Source: Tardiphaga sp. vice304 (GTDB lineage: Bacteria; Pseudomonadota; Alphaproteobacteria; Rhizobiales; Xanthobacteraceae). Taken from it: a stretch of DNA of 64,000 nucleotides. The DNA lies in assembly GCF_007018905.1 (NCBI RefSeq), contig NZ_CP041402.1, positions 4,700,001 to 4,764,000 on the forward strand, written 5' to 3'. How positions within the stretch are numbered: position 1 is the stretch's first letter; the number at the start of each line of letters is the position of its first letter. The translations under genes and the position numbers were made by a program. A model generated the notes under the pieces. The model was not told the DNA's origin, made no database searches, and was given only the letters and a program-made list of their open reading frames with translations. This document shows positions 8,342 through 17,416 of this stretch, one piece after another.

Positions 8342-9274
8342 TTACCCCGCCCGCATCACCGCATCGATCAGCAACGCTGCGAACAGCAGCAGCCCCGCGT
8401 CGCGGTTGGATTTGAAGATGCGCAGGCACAGCGCGGAATCGCGGATATCGACGCGCATAGTCTGCCACACCAGATGCGCGGCAAACGCCGCGAGCCCCAG
8501 CCACGCCGGCCACTGCGCACCGGCCGACACCAGCGCGGCGCCGATCAGCAGCACGGCCAGTCCATAGAACGCCAGCAGCGCGGCCTGCGTGCGGGCGCCG
8601 AACAACAGCGCCGTCGATTTGATGCCGATCAGCGCGTCGTCTTCGGTGTCCTGATGGGCGTAGATCGTGTCGTAGCCGATCACCCAGGAGATCGAGCCGG
8701 CGTAAAGCAGGAAGGCCGCCGGATCGAGCCCGCCGAACTGCACGGCAAAGCCCATCAGCGCTCCCCACGAGAACGCCAGGCCGAGCACGATCTGCGGCCA
8801 GTAGGTGATGCGCTTCATGAAGGGATAGGCGGCGACGATGCCGAGCGAGGCAATGCCGGTGAGAGTCGCGAAGCCGTTGAACTGCACGAGCACGACGAGC
8901 CCGACCAGCGCCTGCAGCACCAGAAATACCAAAGCCTGCCTGACGCTGACCTGCCCGGCCGGGATCGGCCGCGAGCGCGTTCGCTCGACCTTCGCATCGA
9001 GGTCGCGGTCGGTGATGTCGTTCCAGGTGCAGCCGGCGCCGCGCATCACGAAGGCGCCGACGAAGAACAGTGCGACCGACCACGGCAGTTGATGCAGGTC
9101 TTGCGCGACGCCGGCAGCCAGCGCCGCCGACCACCAGCATGGCATCAAGAGCAGCCAGGAGCCGATCGGGCGGTCGAACCTAGCCAGCCGCAGATAGGGG
9201 CGCGACCACAGCGGCGCGCTGCGATCGACCCAGTTGCCGGTCGCATCCGCAACGCGGGCGGCAGCGTCGCTCAT
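8342..9274 (-). CDS. ubiA: 4-hydroxybenzoate polyprenyltransferase
   Basis: Integral membrane prenyltransferase that attaches the polyprenyl tail to 4-hydroxybenzoate in ubiquinone synthesis. It has 310 residues. The first Asp-rich motif NDITDRDLD is at 85-93 and the second is DTIYAHQDTEDD in the C-terminal half. About eight hydrophobic segments are spread through the protein, as in UbiA. It is separated by 10 bp from the downstream end of the minus-strand secreted-protein gene, so the two could be cotranscribed. Confidence 0.95.
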   Translation of the reverse strand: MSDAAARVADATGNWVDRSAPLWSRPYLRLARFDRPIGSWLLLMPCWWSAALAAGVAQDLHQLPWSVALFFVGAFVMRGAGCTWNDITDRDLDAKVERTRSRPIPAGQVSVRQALVFLVLQALVGLVVLVQFNGFATLTGIASLGIVAAYPFMKRITYWPQIVLGLAFSWGALMGFAVQFGGLDPAAFLLYAGSISWVIGYDTIYAHQDTEDDALIGIKSTALLFGARTQAALLAFYGLAVLLIGAALVSAGAQWPAWLGLAAFAAHLVWQTMRVDIRDSALCLRIFKSNRDAGLLLFAALLIDAVMRAG

Positions 9275-9284
9275 CGCCCGGCCA

Positions 9285-9974
9285 TCATCGGGTCAGCACG
9301 TTGCCGTTCAGCGTGTCGAAGGTCGTTCCGCCGCTCTTCTTCGCGGTATTGGCTTCGGGCAAGGCGGCCGAGGAGCCCAGCACGTCGCTGAGCCGAGGCG
9401 CCGCAGGACCCTGCCGCTGCTGCTGCTGGGCGACATTGCAGACCTTGGCCCGCATGCCTTCGGTGTTCTTGTGGCCGGTCTTCATCTGCTCGCTGACCGA
9501 CGGCGGGATGCCGCATTTCTGCGCGTTGGCCTCGATATATTTGATCATCCGGATCTCGCTCTGCGAGAAGGCGGAGATCAGCTTGCAGGCCTCGTCCGGC
9601 GGCGCCTTGCGCTCGCTGGCGGCCTTGATGGCGGAGCCGCGCTTTTCGGCGTCCTGGCGCAGCGGCAGGAAGCCCTTCATGCAATCTTCGCCGCCGGGGG
9701 GGCCTGCCTGCTGCGGCGCGCCGAAAGCGCCACCGCCGCCCATCGGCGCAGCGCCATTCGACGGAAACGGGCTGGGCGCAGCACCATTGACCGGCGGAAA
9801 CGACGAAGAACTGGGCGCGCCGTTGACGGGCGGAAACGGCGACGCGCTGGCCGGCGCGGCAGCGCCGGACGGCAAGGGTGCTGGAAACGCGCCCTGGGCA
9901 TGAACCAGGGTCGCCTGCACGGCGAACAACGCCAGGCTCAGCGGCACAATCAAACGACGGATGTTCACGGTCAT
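9285..9974 (-). CDS. Secreted Pro/Gly-rich hypothetical protein
   Basis: A 229-residue protein with a clear Sec signal peptide (MTVNIRRLIVPLSLALFAVQ, cleavage after VHAQG-like AHA). A low-complexity linker follows with repeats of PFPPVNGA (about residues 46-75), then a compact helical domain with two cysteine pairs (EDC, EAC, KCG, KVC) at 95-180, and a polar Gln-rich tail. The cysteines are compatible with periplasmic disulfides. I do not recognise the family. It precedes ubiA by 10 bp, but nothing ties it to quinone synthesis. Confidence 0.7.
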   Translation of the reverse strand: MTVNIRRLIVPLSLALFAVQATLVHAQGAFPAPLPSGAAAPASASPFPPVNGAPSSSSFPPVNGAAPSPFPSNGAAPMGGGGAFGAPQQAGPPGGEDCMKGFLPLRQDAEKRGSAIKAASERKAPPDEACKLISAFSQSEIRMIKYIEANAQKCGIPPSVSEQMKTGHKNTEGMRAKVCNVAQQQQRQGPAAPRLSDVLGSSAALPEANTAKKSGGTTFDTLNGNVLTR

Positions 9975-10157
9975 TCCTCCGGCGGGTTCGGCTTCCCCAC
10001 GCGCTGGGATGCTGCCATCCCGATTCAGGGCTTTCTACGATTCCTGCCAGCCCTTAACAACCCGTGGATTCTGGCGACAGCACGGCGTAAACGACGAAAA
10101 TCGCTGCTAAATCGTCGCGGGCCTGGTGAGGCCCACCGCGCAATGGAACCCGAATTG

Positions 10158-10913
10158 ATGCCGTCAGCCGATTTCCGCAGTCCCCGCCTGTTCGTCGATG
10201 CGCCGCTTTCGGCCGACGCCACGCTGGCGCTGGACCGCAACCAGAGCAACTATCTCGGCAACGTGTTGCGGCTCGAAGCCGGCGCCTCGGTGCTGGTGTT
10301 CAACGGCCGCGACGGCGAGTGGCAGGCGGCGATTGCCGGCGGCAAGCGCCCGGACCGGCTGGTGCTGCTGGCACGCACAAGGCCGCAGGACGCTCTGCCC
10401 GACGTCACTTACGTGTTCGCGCCGCTGAAGCACGCGAGGCTCGACTACATGGTGCAGAAGGCGATCGAGATGGGCGCCGCCGCCCTGCAGCCGGTGATGA
10501 CGCGCTACACACAGGCCAGCCGCGTCAATACCGAGCGAATGCGCGCCAACGTGGTCGAAGCGGCCGAACAATGCGGCATTCTCAGCGTTGCCGGGGTCGC
10601 CGAACCGCTGGCGCTGGTAAAATATCTCGACACCCGCAATAGCGCCCGGCTGCTGATCTTCTGCGACGAAGCGGCGGACGTGGCCGATCCAATGCTCGCG
10701 CTGGCCGGAGCCCGCGACGCGGCTGCCGCCGGCATGGACGTGCTGATCGGCCCGGAAGGCGGCTTTGCCGAGGAAGAGCGCGCTTTGCTGCTGCGCCAGC
10801 CGAGCATTCTGCGGCTGGCGCTCGGCCCCCGCATCATGCGGGCCGACACCGCGGCAGTCGCGGCCCTGGCGCTGGTGCAGGCGGCGCTCGGGGACTGGGC
10901 GACTCGGGCGTAG
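10158..10913 (+). CDS. rsmE: 16S rRNA (uracil(1498)-N3)-methyltransferase
   Basis: SPOUT-class methyltransferase that modifies U1498 of 16S rRNA. The C-terminal SAM-binding knot motifs are visible: LIGPEGGFAEEE and LGPRIMRADTA. The N-terminal PUA-like part includes RSPRLFVDAPL and LGNVLRLEAG. It is 251 residues from ATG 10158. An ATG at 10143 with a GTGAGG site nearby would add five residues and is about equally likely. Its TAG stop lies at the border of a palindromic repeat that begins at 10910. Confidence 0.92.
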   Translation: MPSADFRSPRLFVDAPLSADATLALDRNQSNYLGNVLRLEAGASVLVFNGRDGEWQAAIAGGKRPDRLVLLARTRPQDALPDVTYVFAPLKHARLDYMVQKAIEMGAAALQPVMTRYTQASRVNTERMRANVVEAAEQCGILSVAGVAEPLALVKYLDTRNSARLLIFCDEAADVADPMLALAGARDAAAAGMDVLIGPEGGFAEEERALLLRQPSILRLALGPRIMRADTAAVAALALVQAALGDWATRA

Positions 10914-10998
10914 GGCGGGTTAGGCGCCCTTGCGCCGTAACCCGCCGCCAAGCCCGACCGGTAGGCGGCGGATTACGCCTTCGGCCAATCCGCCCTTG
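10910..10998. repeat. Palindromic intergenic repeat, family D
   Basis: Two adjacent imperfect hairpins: GGCGGGTTA...TAACCCGCC (about 10916-10944), then GGCGGATTA...AATCCGCC (about 10966-10994), each with a short GC-rich loop. The left border GTAG includes the stop codon of rsmE. The IS110 element begins immediately to the right, suggesting this repeat was its landing site. Confidence 0.75.
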
Positions 10999-11029
10999 TA
11001 ATAGCAAATCGGGATATTGTCAGCTCGTT

Positions 11030-11205
11030 CCGAGAGGAATGCTCTGCCGCGGACGGCCATCCGCGGCAGAGCGGCTGGCGATCGGACCGTATCCGCCCTG
11101 AGTCGTCTGAGACTGCCCCGTAGCGGGATCGCGCCAGCTCCTTCATCGGACCCGGATGGTTGCCGGAACAAGTTGGTTCGCTTCACAAGGCAGGGGTCGA
11201 CGAAG
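11030..11205 (+). ncRNA. Candidate IS110 bridge RNA region (left-end non-coding segment)
   Basis: The non-coding segment upstream of the transposase contains a perfect 13-bp stem with a 6-base loop (GCTCTGCCGCGGA / TCCGCGGCAGAGC, 11041-11072) and further GC-rich potential stems before the ATG at 11206. IS110-group elements carry their bridge RNA in this position. Placement is by analogy; no covariance or expression evidence is available, and the limits are approximate. Confidence 0.35.
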
Positions 11206-12158
11206 ATGACGAACAATAACACGGAAACGGCCGGCATCGATACGGCCAAAGACAAGCTCGACATTGCGGTGCATGGCCGGGAGCAGCGATGGCAGGTGCC
11301 CAACGTAGCGGCGGGATGGCGGCAGTTGGCGGCCGATCTCGGTAAGGCAGGCGTCACCAAAGTCGGTATCGAGGCCACCGGTGGTTATGAACGTGGCGTG
11401 GTTACGCATTTGCGCACCAAAGGCTTCGTCGTGCTGGTGCTGCAGCCGATCCAGGTCAAGAACTTTGCCAGGCTGCATCTGCGGCGCGCCAAGAACGACG
11501 CCCTGGATGCCGTGCTGGTCGCCGCCTGCGCGGCGGTGCTCGATCCTCCATCTGTCGACGCGGATCCAAGGCTCACGGAGCTGGCAGATCACCTGACCTT
11601 CGTCGAACAGATCGAGGAAGACATGGTCCGCCTCAAGACTCGGCTCGAACATATCGACGAGCCACGACGGCGGCGTCTGGTCCTCAACGACATCGATCGG
11701 CTGAAGGCGCGCCGAGCCACCGAACTCCTACGAATCGCGGGCCAACTGCGCGACCATCCGGATCTGGCGCGGCGCCTCGATCTGGTGCTCAGCGTCCCCG
11801 GCATCGGCGAGCGGACTGCGCTGGCGCTGATCATCCGCATGCCTGAGCTCGGCCAAATCAGCCGGGAGAAGGCGGCAGCTCTTGCCGGCCTTGCGCCGTT
11901 CGACGATGACAGCGGCAAGCATAGGGGGCAGCGCCACATTGCAGGTGGTCGAAGCCGCCTGCGTCGCTCGCTGTTTGCTGCGGCGCTGCCGGCCTCGTTC
12001 CGCTGGAACAAGGCCCTGTGCGCGCTCTACGAGCGCCTGAAAGCCCGCGGCAAGGCCACAACGAGGCGCTCATCGCCTGCGCTCGCAAGCTCCTCATCTA
12101 CGCCAACACCGTCGTCGAGCGCGGCACGCCATGGGTTGAAAAGCAGGCCGCGCTTTAA
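11206..12158 (+). pseudogene. IS110 family transposase, 3' frameshift
   Basis: DEDD-type transposase. The N-terminal RuvC-like domain shows GIDTAKDKLDIAVHG, GIEATGGYERGV and LRRAKNDALDA. The C-terminal IS116/IS110/IS902 domain shows LSVPGIGERTAL, AALAGLAPFDDDSGK, then GGRSRLRRSL with the expected catalytic Ser. Near 12055-12062 one base is missing: the other frame then reads NEALIACARKLLIYANTVVE, the normal end, to TAA at 12156-12158. The frameshift therefore replaces only the last ~33 residues and keeps all catalytic motifs. In the shifted frame there is no stop before the end of hisZ at 13449. Confidence 0.88.
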
Positions 12159-12273
12159 TGGTTGCTACCCCCGGGCTCCGGTTAAGCCCTTTCGGGAAAG
12201 AAGGTCGAAACGTCGCAAATCCCATGCTAAGGCCTGCGCCGACCTTGCGTTTCACTGGATTGCTGGACTGACT

Positions 12274-13449
12274 ATGACCCAACCCGCCGCCCTTCGCGCG
12301 ACCGGATCCGCCGCCTGGGCGGATGCGCTGCTGCTGTCCTTTGCCGAGGCCGGCTACCAGCGCGCCCAGCCCGCGATCCTGCAGCCCGCCGAGCCGTTCC
12401 TCGACCTGTCCGGCGAGGACATCCGCAAAAGCCTGTATCTGACCACCGACGCCTCCGGCGAGGAACTCTGCCTGCGCCCGGATCTCACGATTCCGGTGGC
12501 GCGCGACTACCTTGCCTCCGCCAAGGCCGGCCAGCCAGCCGGGTTCTGCTATCTCGGCCCGGTGTTCCGCTATCGGCACGGTGCGGCGTCGGAATTCCAG
12601 CAGGCCGGCATCGAATCCTTCGGCCGCCAGGACCGCGCCGCCGCCGACGCCGAGATGCTGGCGCTCGCTCTGGAGGCGGTTGCCGCCTCTGGCGTGAGCG
12701 ATATCGAGATCCGCAGCGGCGACGTCGCTTTGTTCACCGCGCTGATCGATGCGCTGGACCTCTATCCGGTGTGGAAACGCCGGCTGATCAAGGATTTCAA
12801 CCGCAAGGGCGACCTCGAAATGGATCTGGGCCGGCTGGCGCTGGCCGAAGCGCCGCTGCGCAATGAATATGAAGGCGTGCTGGCCGCACTCGCCGGCTCG
12901 GACCGCAAGGCTGCGCTGGCGCTGGTCACCGATCTGATGTCGATTGCAGGTGCCAGCAATGTCGGCGGCCGGTCGGTCGCCGAGATCGCCGATCGCTTCC
13001 TCGAACAATCGACGCTGAAGGGCGGCGCGCTGCCGCGCGATGCACTGAAGATCATCACGGCGTTTCTCGCCATTTCCGGCACGCCGGACCAGGCGCTTGC
13101 GCAGCTGCGCTTGCTTACGTTGTCGTCGAACCTCGATCTCACGGCAGCGCTTGCAGAACTGGAAGAACGGATCGGCTTCATGGTCGCCCACGGCATCGAT
13201 ACTTCGAAAATCCGTTTCTCGACCTCGTTCGGCCGCGGGCTCGATTATTATACCGGCTTCGAATTCGAACTGCACCGCCAGGGCAACGGCGTCGAGCCGC
13301 TGGTCGCCGGCGGGCGCTATGACGGGCTGCTCGGGCAGTTGGGAGCGGCCGAGCCGATCCCGGCGGTCGGCTTCTCGATCTGGATCGAAGCCTTGACCGA
13401 GGTTCGCGCCGACGTCGCCGCAACCGGATCCGCCGGGAGCGCCGCATGA
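12274..13449 (+). CDS. hisZ: ATP phosphoribosyltransferase regulatory subunit
   Basis: HisZ, a histidyl-tRNA synthetase-like protein without aminoacylation activity that forms a complex with HisG in the first step of histidine synthesis. Class II synthetase motifs are seen: [23 protein letters not shown] (motif 2 region), [13 protein letters not shown] and [13 protein letters not shown] (motif 3 region). ATG 12274 gives 391 residues and a family-like start. The frame is open upstream into the frameshifted transposase, giving a 747-codon continuous frame from 11206, but nothing there belongs to HisZ. The ribosome binding site before 12274 is weak. It overlaps hisG by 4 bp. Confidence 0.93.
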   Translation: MTQPAALRATGSAAWADALLLSFAEAGYQRAQPAILQPAEPFLDLSGEDIRKSLYLTTDASGEELCLRPDLTIPVARDYLASAKAGQPAGFCYLGPVFRYRHGAASEFQQAGIESFGRQDRAAADAEMLALALEAVAASGVSDIEIRSGDVALFTALIDALDLYPVWKRRLIKDFNRKGDLEMDLGRLALAEAPLRNEYEGVLAALAGSDRKAALALVTDLMSIAGASNVGGRSVAEIADRFLEQSTLKGGALPRDALKIITAFLAISGTPDQALAQLRLLTLSSNLDLTAALAELEERIGFMVAHGIDTSKIRFSTSFGRGLDYYTGFEFELHRQGNGVEPLVAGGRYDGLLGQLGAAEPIPAVGFSIWIEALTEVRADVAATGSAGSAA

Positions 13450-14423
13450 CCCAGCCCTTCGTCGTCGCCGTGCCCTCCAAGGGGCGCCTGCAGGAAAATG
13501 CCGAAGCCTTCTTCGCCCGCGCCGGCCTGATCCTGGCCAAGCCGCGCGGTGCCCGCGACTATCGCGGCACCATCGCCGGGCTCGACAATGTCGAGATCGC
13601 CTATCTCTCGGCCAGCGAGATCGCCGCCAACCTGGCGCGCGGCACCGTGCATCTCGGCATCACCGGCGAAGACCTGCTGCGCGAAAGCATTCCCGATGCC
13701 GACAGGAAGGTCGCGCTGATCGAGGGTCTCGGCTTCGGCAGCGCCAATGTGGTTGTTGCGGTGCCGCAGTCGTGGATCGACGTCCGGACCATGGCGGATC
13801 TCGACGACGTCACCACCGGTTTTCGCGCGAAGCATAACCGCCGCATGCGCGTCGCCACCAAGTACATCAACCTGACGCGCAACTTCTTCGCCAGACATGG
13901 CGTGGTCGACTACCGCATCGTCGAGAGCGCCGGCGCCACCGAAGGCGCCCCGGCCACCGGCGCGGCGGAAATGATCGTCGATATCACCACCACCGGCGCG
14001 ACCCTGGTCGCCAACGGCCTCAAGGTGCTCGACGACGGCGTGATGCTGCGTAGCCAGGCCAATCTGGTCGCGTCGCGCGACGCCGACTGGAGCGAGGAGG
14101 CGCGCGCCACCGCCAGCATCATCCTCGACCACATCGCCGCGCGGGCTCGCGCCGCCAAGTACAAGGAAGTCCGCACCCGCTTTGCCGGCTGCGACCAGAA
14201 GCTGCTCACCGAGGCGCATAACCGCTTCGGCGTGGTGGCGCCGTTTGGCGGTCCGACCTCGTCGGGCATGATCACGCTGCACTGCCCGCCGCCGCAGATC
14301 TACGCGCTCGGCAGCTTCCTGCGCCAGCACGGCGCCGATACCGTGTCGGTTGCCTCGCTGGAATATGTGCTGGACCGCGAGAACCCGCTGTTCGCCAAGC
14401 TCGAGGCGTTCTTGCGACAGTAA
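13446..14423 (+). CDS. hisG: ATP phosphoribosyltransferase
   Basis: Catalyses ATP + PRPP condensation, the first committed step of histidine synthesis. Features are VPSKGRLQE near the N-terminus, [11 protein letters not shown], and the PRPP-binding region [16 protein letters not shown] followed by ANGLKVL. Its 325 residues are far longer than the ~210-230 of the short HisG that usually pairs with HisZ, so an additional C-terminal domain is present. It starts inside the last codons of hisZ (ATGA overlap), so the two subunits are translationally coupled. Confidence 0.95.
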   Translation: MTQPFVVAVPSKGRLQENAEAFFARAGLILAKPRGARDYRGTIAGLDNVEIAYLSASEIAANLARGTVHLGITGEDLLRESIPDADRKVALIEGLGFGSANVVVAVPQSWIDVRTMADLDDVTTGFRAKHNRRMRVATKYINLTRNFFARHGVVDYRIVESAGATEGAPATGAAEMIVDITTTGATLVANGLKVLDDGVMLRSQANLVASRDADWSEEARATASIILDHIAARARAAKYKEVRTRFAGCDQKLLTEAHNRFGVVAPFGGPTSSGMITLHCPPPQIYALGSFLRQHGADTVSVASLEYVLDRENPLFAKLEAFLRQ

Positions 14424-14513
14424 ACTTGCGGCAGGAGGGCGCATGGGGCGCTGGCGACAGCCTGCCGCCATTGCCATATGTTGCCGGATCAACTGGACAC
14501 TGGAATCTGATCG

Positions 14514-15560
14514 ATGATGCTGGGCAGCGACGTTTCCCGCCTGTCGACCGACCCCGCCACCGCTGCGGCGCAGGGGTTGTCGATCGTGGTGCCGCTTTAT
14601 AACGAGGCGCAAGGTCTTTCGATCTTCCACGACCGGCTCAACGCGCTCGCGGTGACGCTGAAGCAGCGCCATGGTCTGTCCTGCGAAGTCGTCTATGTCG
14701 ATGACGGCTCGGCCGACGGCACACTCGGCATCGCGCGCACGCTTGTCGCCACCGCGCTCGACGTGCAGGTGGTGTCGCTGTCGCGCAATTTCGGCAAGGA
14801 AGCCGCCCTGATGGCGGGGCTCGACCATGCCCGGCTCGGCGCCGTTCTGTTCATGGACGGCGACGGCCAGCATCCGCCGACGCTGGTGGAGACGCTGGTG
14901 GGCCACTGGATCGATGGCGGCTTCGACGTCGTCTACACCGCCAAGGCGCATCGCGACGAGGAATCCTTCCTGCGCCGCCAGGCCGTGCGCGGCTTCTACA
15001 AGCTGATCAACTGGGGCGCGCGCGCGAAAATTCCGGAAGACGCCGGCGACTTCCGCCTGCTGTCGCCGCGGGCCGCCGCCGCCCTTCGGCAGCTGCCGGA
15101 GCGCAATCGCTTCTTCAAGGGGCTCGCCACCTGGATCGGCTTCAGGCAGTTGCGCGTCGATTACGAGCCCGCGGCGCGCCAGCACGGCGTCACCTCGTTC
15201 AATCCCCGGCAGTTGATCGGCCTGTCGATCGAGGGCCTGACCTCCTTCTCGGTGGCACCGCTGCGCTTCGCCAGTATGTTCGGATTGCTGCTCGCGGTCG
15301 GCGCCTTCCTATTTGGGCTCAACATCCTGTGGGAGACCTGGTGGGAGGGCAAGTCGGTGCCGGGCTATCCGTCGCTGATGGTCGGCCTGATGACGATCGG
15401 CGGCGTGCAGCTGTTGATGATCGGCATCGTCGGCGAATATATCGGCAAGATCCTGTCCGAGCTGAAGGCGCGGCCGATCTATTTCGTGGCCGAGCACAGC
15501 GTGAAGCGCGTGGCGGCCGATGCCGACGCCGGCACGACCGACCGGACCGCCGCGGAATGA
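14514..15560 (+). CDS. GT2 glycosyltransferase, dolichyl/undecaprenyl-phosphate sugar transferase type
   Basis: A family 2 glycosyltransferase resembling DPM1/ArnC/GtrB-type enzymes that load a sugar on polyprenyl phosphate. It shows LSIVVPLYNEAQGL (about 20-33), VYVDDGSADGTL, LSRNFGKEAALMAG, and the DGDGQHPP metal site near 121. DAGDFRLLS is the conserved acceptor-loop region. Two C-terminal transmembrane helices (about 248-272 and 282-312) anchor it. It has 348 residues; the ATG at 14514 is followed by a second ATG at 14517. Its stop overlaps the deacetylase start by 4 bp, so they act as a pair. Confidence 0.9.
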   Translation: MMLGSDVSRLSTDPATAAAQGLSIVVPLYNEAQGLSIFHDRLNALAVTLKQRHGLSCEVVYVDDGSADGTLGIARTLVATALDVQVVSLSRNFGKEAALMAGLDHARLGAVLFMDGDGQHPPTLVETLVGHWIDGGFDVVYTAKAHRDEESFLRRQAVRGFYKLINWGARAKIPEDAGDFRLLSPRAAAALRQLPERNRFFKGLATWIGFRQLRVDYEPAARQHGVTSFNPRQLIGLSIEGLTSFSVAPLRFASMFGLLLAVGAFLFGLNILWETWWEGKSVPGYPSLMVGLMTIGGVQLLMIGIVGEYIGKILSELKARPIYFVAEHSVKRVAADADAGTTDRTAAE

Positions 15561-16408
15561 CGACCGCCGCGCCGCGCCGGATCTGGCTGTGCGCCGACGA
15601 TTACGGCATCAGCCCCGGCGTCAACCAGGGCATTCGCGAGCTGATCGACAGGGGCCGCCTCAACGCCACCTCGGTGATGGTGGTGGGTCCCGCGATCGGC
15701 CGCGACGAGATCGCGATGCTGCAGGACGCGGTCGCCAAGAACCCGAATTGCGCGATCGGCCTGCATGCTACGCTGACGGCGCCGTTTCATCCGGTGACGA
15801 TGCATTACAAGCCGTTGCGCGGCGAGCAATTCCTGCCGCTGGCGCACAAGCTGCGCGGCAGCCTGCTGCGGCGGTTCGATCCGGAAATGATCCGCGCCGA
15901 AATTGCCGCACAGATCGCGACCTTCACCACGCTGTTCGGACGGCCGCCGGCCTATGTCGACGGCCACCAGCATGTGCAGGTTTTTCCGCAGGTCCGAGAG
16001 GCGTTCCTTGCGGCGGTGAAGCATGGCGCCCCGGGCGCCTGGGTGCGGCAGTCCGGACGGGTGCACAGGCTTTCGCAACGGCTGGATCAGCCCAAGGCGC
16101 TGCTGCTCGACACGCTCAGCGCCGGATTCCGCAAGCGCGCGACGGGAGCAGGCGTCGCCTACAATCCCGGTTTTGCCGGCGCCTATGATTTTGCTGGTGC
16201 ATCGGACTTCGGCGCGCTGATGACCGGCTTCCTGCACGGCCTGCCCGATGGCGGGCTCGTCATGTGCCACCCCGGCCATGTCGATGATCTGCTCATCAGC
16301 CTCGATCCCTTCACCGACCAGCGCGCCCGCGAACTGGCCTATCTCGGCAGCGACGATTTCGCGCGGCTGCTCGACATAAGCCAGGTAACGCTTTCACGGG
16401 CGACCTGA
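15557..16408 (+). CDS. ChbG/HpnK (YdjC) family carbohydrate deacetylase
   Basis: A metal-dependent deacetylase-fold protein of the YdjC family. Metal ligands are visible: the CADDYG Asp pair near the N-terminus, GLHATL, and DGHQHVQVFP (about residues 135-144). CHPGH occurs near the C-terminus. These enzymes remove N-acetyl groups from sugars (ChbG from chitobiose; HpnK acts in hopanoid synthesis). ATG 15557 gives 283 residues and overlaps the GT2 stop by 4 bp. Pairing with a polyprenyl-phosphate sugar transferase suggests that it deacetylates a lipid-linked or transferred amino sugar, by analogy with ArnC/ArnD; the exact substrate is not known. Confidence 0.88.
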   Translation: MTTAAPRRIWLCADDYGISPGVNQGIRELIDRGRLNATSVMVVGPAIGRDEIAMLQDAVAKNPNCAIGLHATLTAPFHPVTMHYKPLRGEQFLPLAHKLRGSLLRRFDPEMIRAEIAAQIATFTTLFGRPPAYVDGHQHVQVFPQVREAFLAAVKHGAPGAWVRQSGRVHRLSQRLDQPKALLLDTLSAGFRKRATGAGVAYNPGFAGAYDFAGASDFGALMTGFLHGLPDGGLVMCHPGHVDDLLISLDPFTDQRARELAYLGSDDFARLLDISQVTLSRAT

Positions 16409-16522
16409 CCGGGCGTTTTGTCGCATACGGAAATTTAATCCGGGCGGCACTTATTGCGACACAAAGCGTCACTACATCTCCCACGCGCCATTCAGCCGCG
16501 CGATGCGAAGACGGAGAACGCC

Positions 16523-17341
16523 ATGACACCGCAAGAACGCCAGCTCGTCGACGATCTGTTCGACCGGCTCGCCAAGGTCGAAGCCGCCCCGCGCGAGCCC
16601 GACGCGCAGGCCGTGATCGCCGATGGCCAGCGCCGCGCGCCCAACGCGATCTATGCGCTGGTGCAGACCGTGCTGCTGCAGGACGAGGCGCTGAAGCGCG
16701 CCCACGACCGTATCACCGAGCTGGAAGCCCATGGCGCGCCCGAACAGGCACCGCCCGGCGGCTTCCTGGATTCGATGCGCGACGCGCTGTTCGGCCAGGG
16801 CAATCAGGGCCAGAACCAGCCGCGCGGCTCGGTGCCCAGCGTACGTCCCGGCGATGGCGGCCGGCCGGCGTGGAATACCGGACAGGTGATGGGCCAGCCG
16901 CAACAGGGCGGCTACGGCCAGCCGGGTGGCGGACAGCAGGGTGGTTACGGACAGCAGGGCCAGTTCGGCCAGCCGCCGATGGGGCAGCAGGCGCCCCAGC
17001 CCGGCCGCGGTGGCTCGTTCCTCGGCACCGCCGCGGCCGCCGCCGCCGGCATGGTCGGCGGTTCGCTGCTGATGAACAGTCTCGGCGGAATGTTTGGCGG
17101 CGGCAACAAGCACGGCTTCGGCGACAGCGCCAATGCCAGCGAGAGCAAGAGCCCGTGGAGCTCTGATAGTTCGGGCGGCGATCTCGCCAGGGACGCCGGC
17201 GTCAATGACATCGGCAATTCGTCCGGCCAGCGGTCCGGCAATTACGACCAGGCGCAGGCCGATATCGACCAGGATCAGGACCAGGACCAGGACGCCATGG
17301 ACCTCGACTCCGACGGCTACGACGACGACAACTTCGCCTGA
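16523..17341 (+). CDS. DUF2076 family protein
   Basis: A 272-residue protein matching DUF2076. The N-terminal helical part begins MTPQERQLVDDLFDRLAKVE and contains PNAIYALVQTVLLQDEAL. A Gly/Gln-rich low-complexity linker follows (QQGGYGQPGGG region, about 125-165), then a hydrophobic Gly-rich segment FLGTAAAAAAGMVGGSLL that could span or associate with a membrane. The tail is highly acidic with DQDQDQD and DDDNF. GGAG six bases upstream supports ATG 16523. Function unknown. A bidirectional terminator follows. Confidence 0.88.
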   Translation: MTPQERQLVDDLFDRLAKVEAAPREPDAQAVIADGQRRAPNAIYALVQTVLLQDEALKRAHDRITELEAHGAPEQAPPGGFLDSMRDALFGQGNQGQNQPRGSVPSVRPGDGGRPAWNTGQVMGQPQQGGYGQPGGGQQGGYGQQGQFGQPPMGQQAPQPGRGGSFLGTAAAAAAGMVGGSLLMNSLGGMFGGGNKHGFGDSANASESKSPWSSDSSGGDLARDAGVNDIGNSSGQRSGNYDQAQADIDQDQDQDQDAMDLDSDGYDDDNFA

Positions 17342-17362
17342 GCGGCATGGCCATTCGTTAAA

Positions 17363-17392
17363 CAAACGGCCGCTCTCACGAGCGGCCGTTTG
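17363..17392. terminator. Bidirectional hairpin terminator
   Basis: Perfect 13-bp stem (CAAACGGCCGCTC / GAGCGGCCGTTTG) with a TCAC loop between the convergent DUF2076 and L,D-transpeptidase genes. Confidence 0.8.
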
Positions 17393-17416
17393 CGTTCCTT
17401 CGCCGCGGTCTTGCTA

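Larger units (their letters stand above)
11000..12170 (+). mobile_element. IS110-family insertion sequence (approximate limits)
   Basis: An IS110/IS116/IS902-type transposase gene with a roughly 200-bp non-coding left end (about 11000-11205) lies between rsmE and hisZ. IS110 elements lack terminal inverted repeats and target duplications, so the ends cannot be fixed by eye; I place the left end after the family D palindrome and the right end shortly after the ancestral stop at 12158. The transposase has a 1-bp deletion near its end. Confidence 0.75.

Noticed and set aside
11017..11205. Upstream extension of the IS110 transposase frame from 11017
   Set aside because: The extension has no similarity to the family N-terminus, which begins at ATG 11206, and would overlap the structured non-coding end.
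13317..15185. A 622-codon open frame on the minus strand, antisense to hisG and the GT2 gene
   Set aside because: Low-complexity Arg/Gln/His-rich product with no domain. It is antisense to two well supported genes, and such shadow frames are expected in high-GC DNA.
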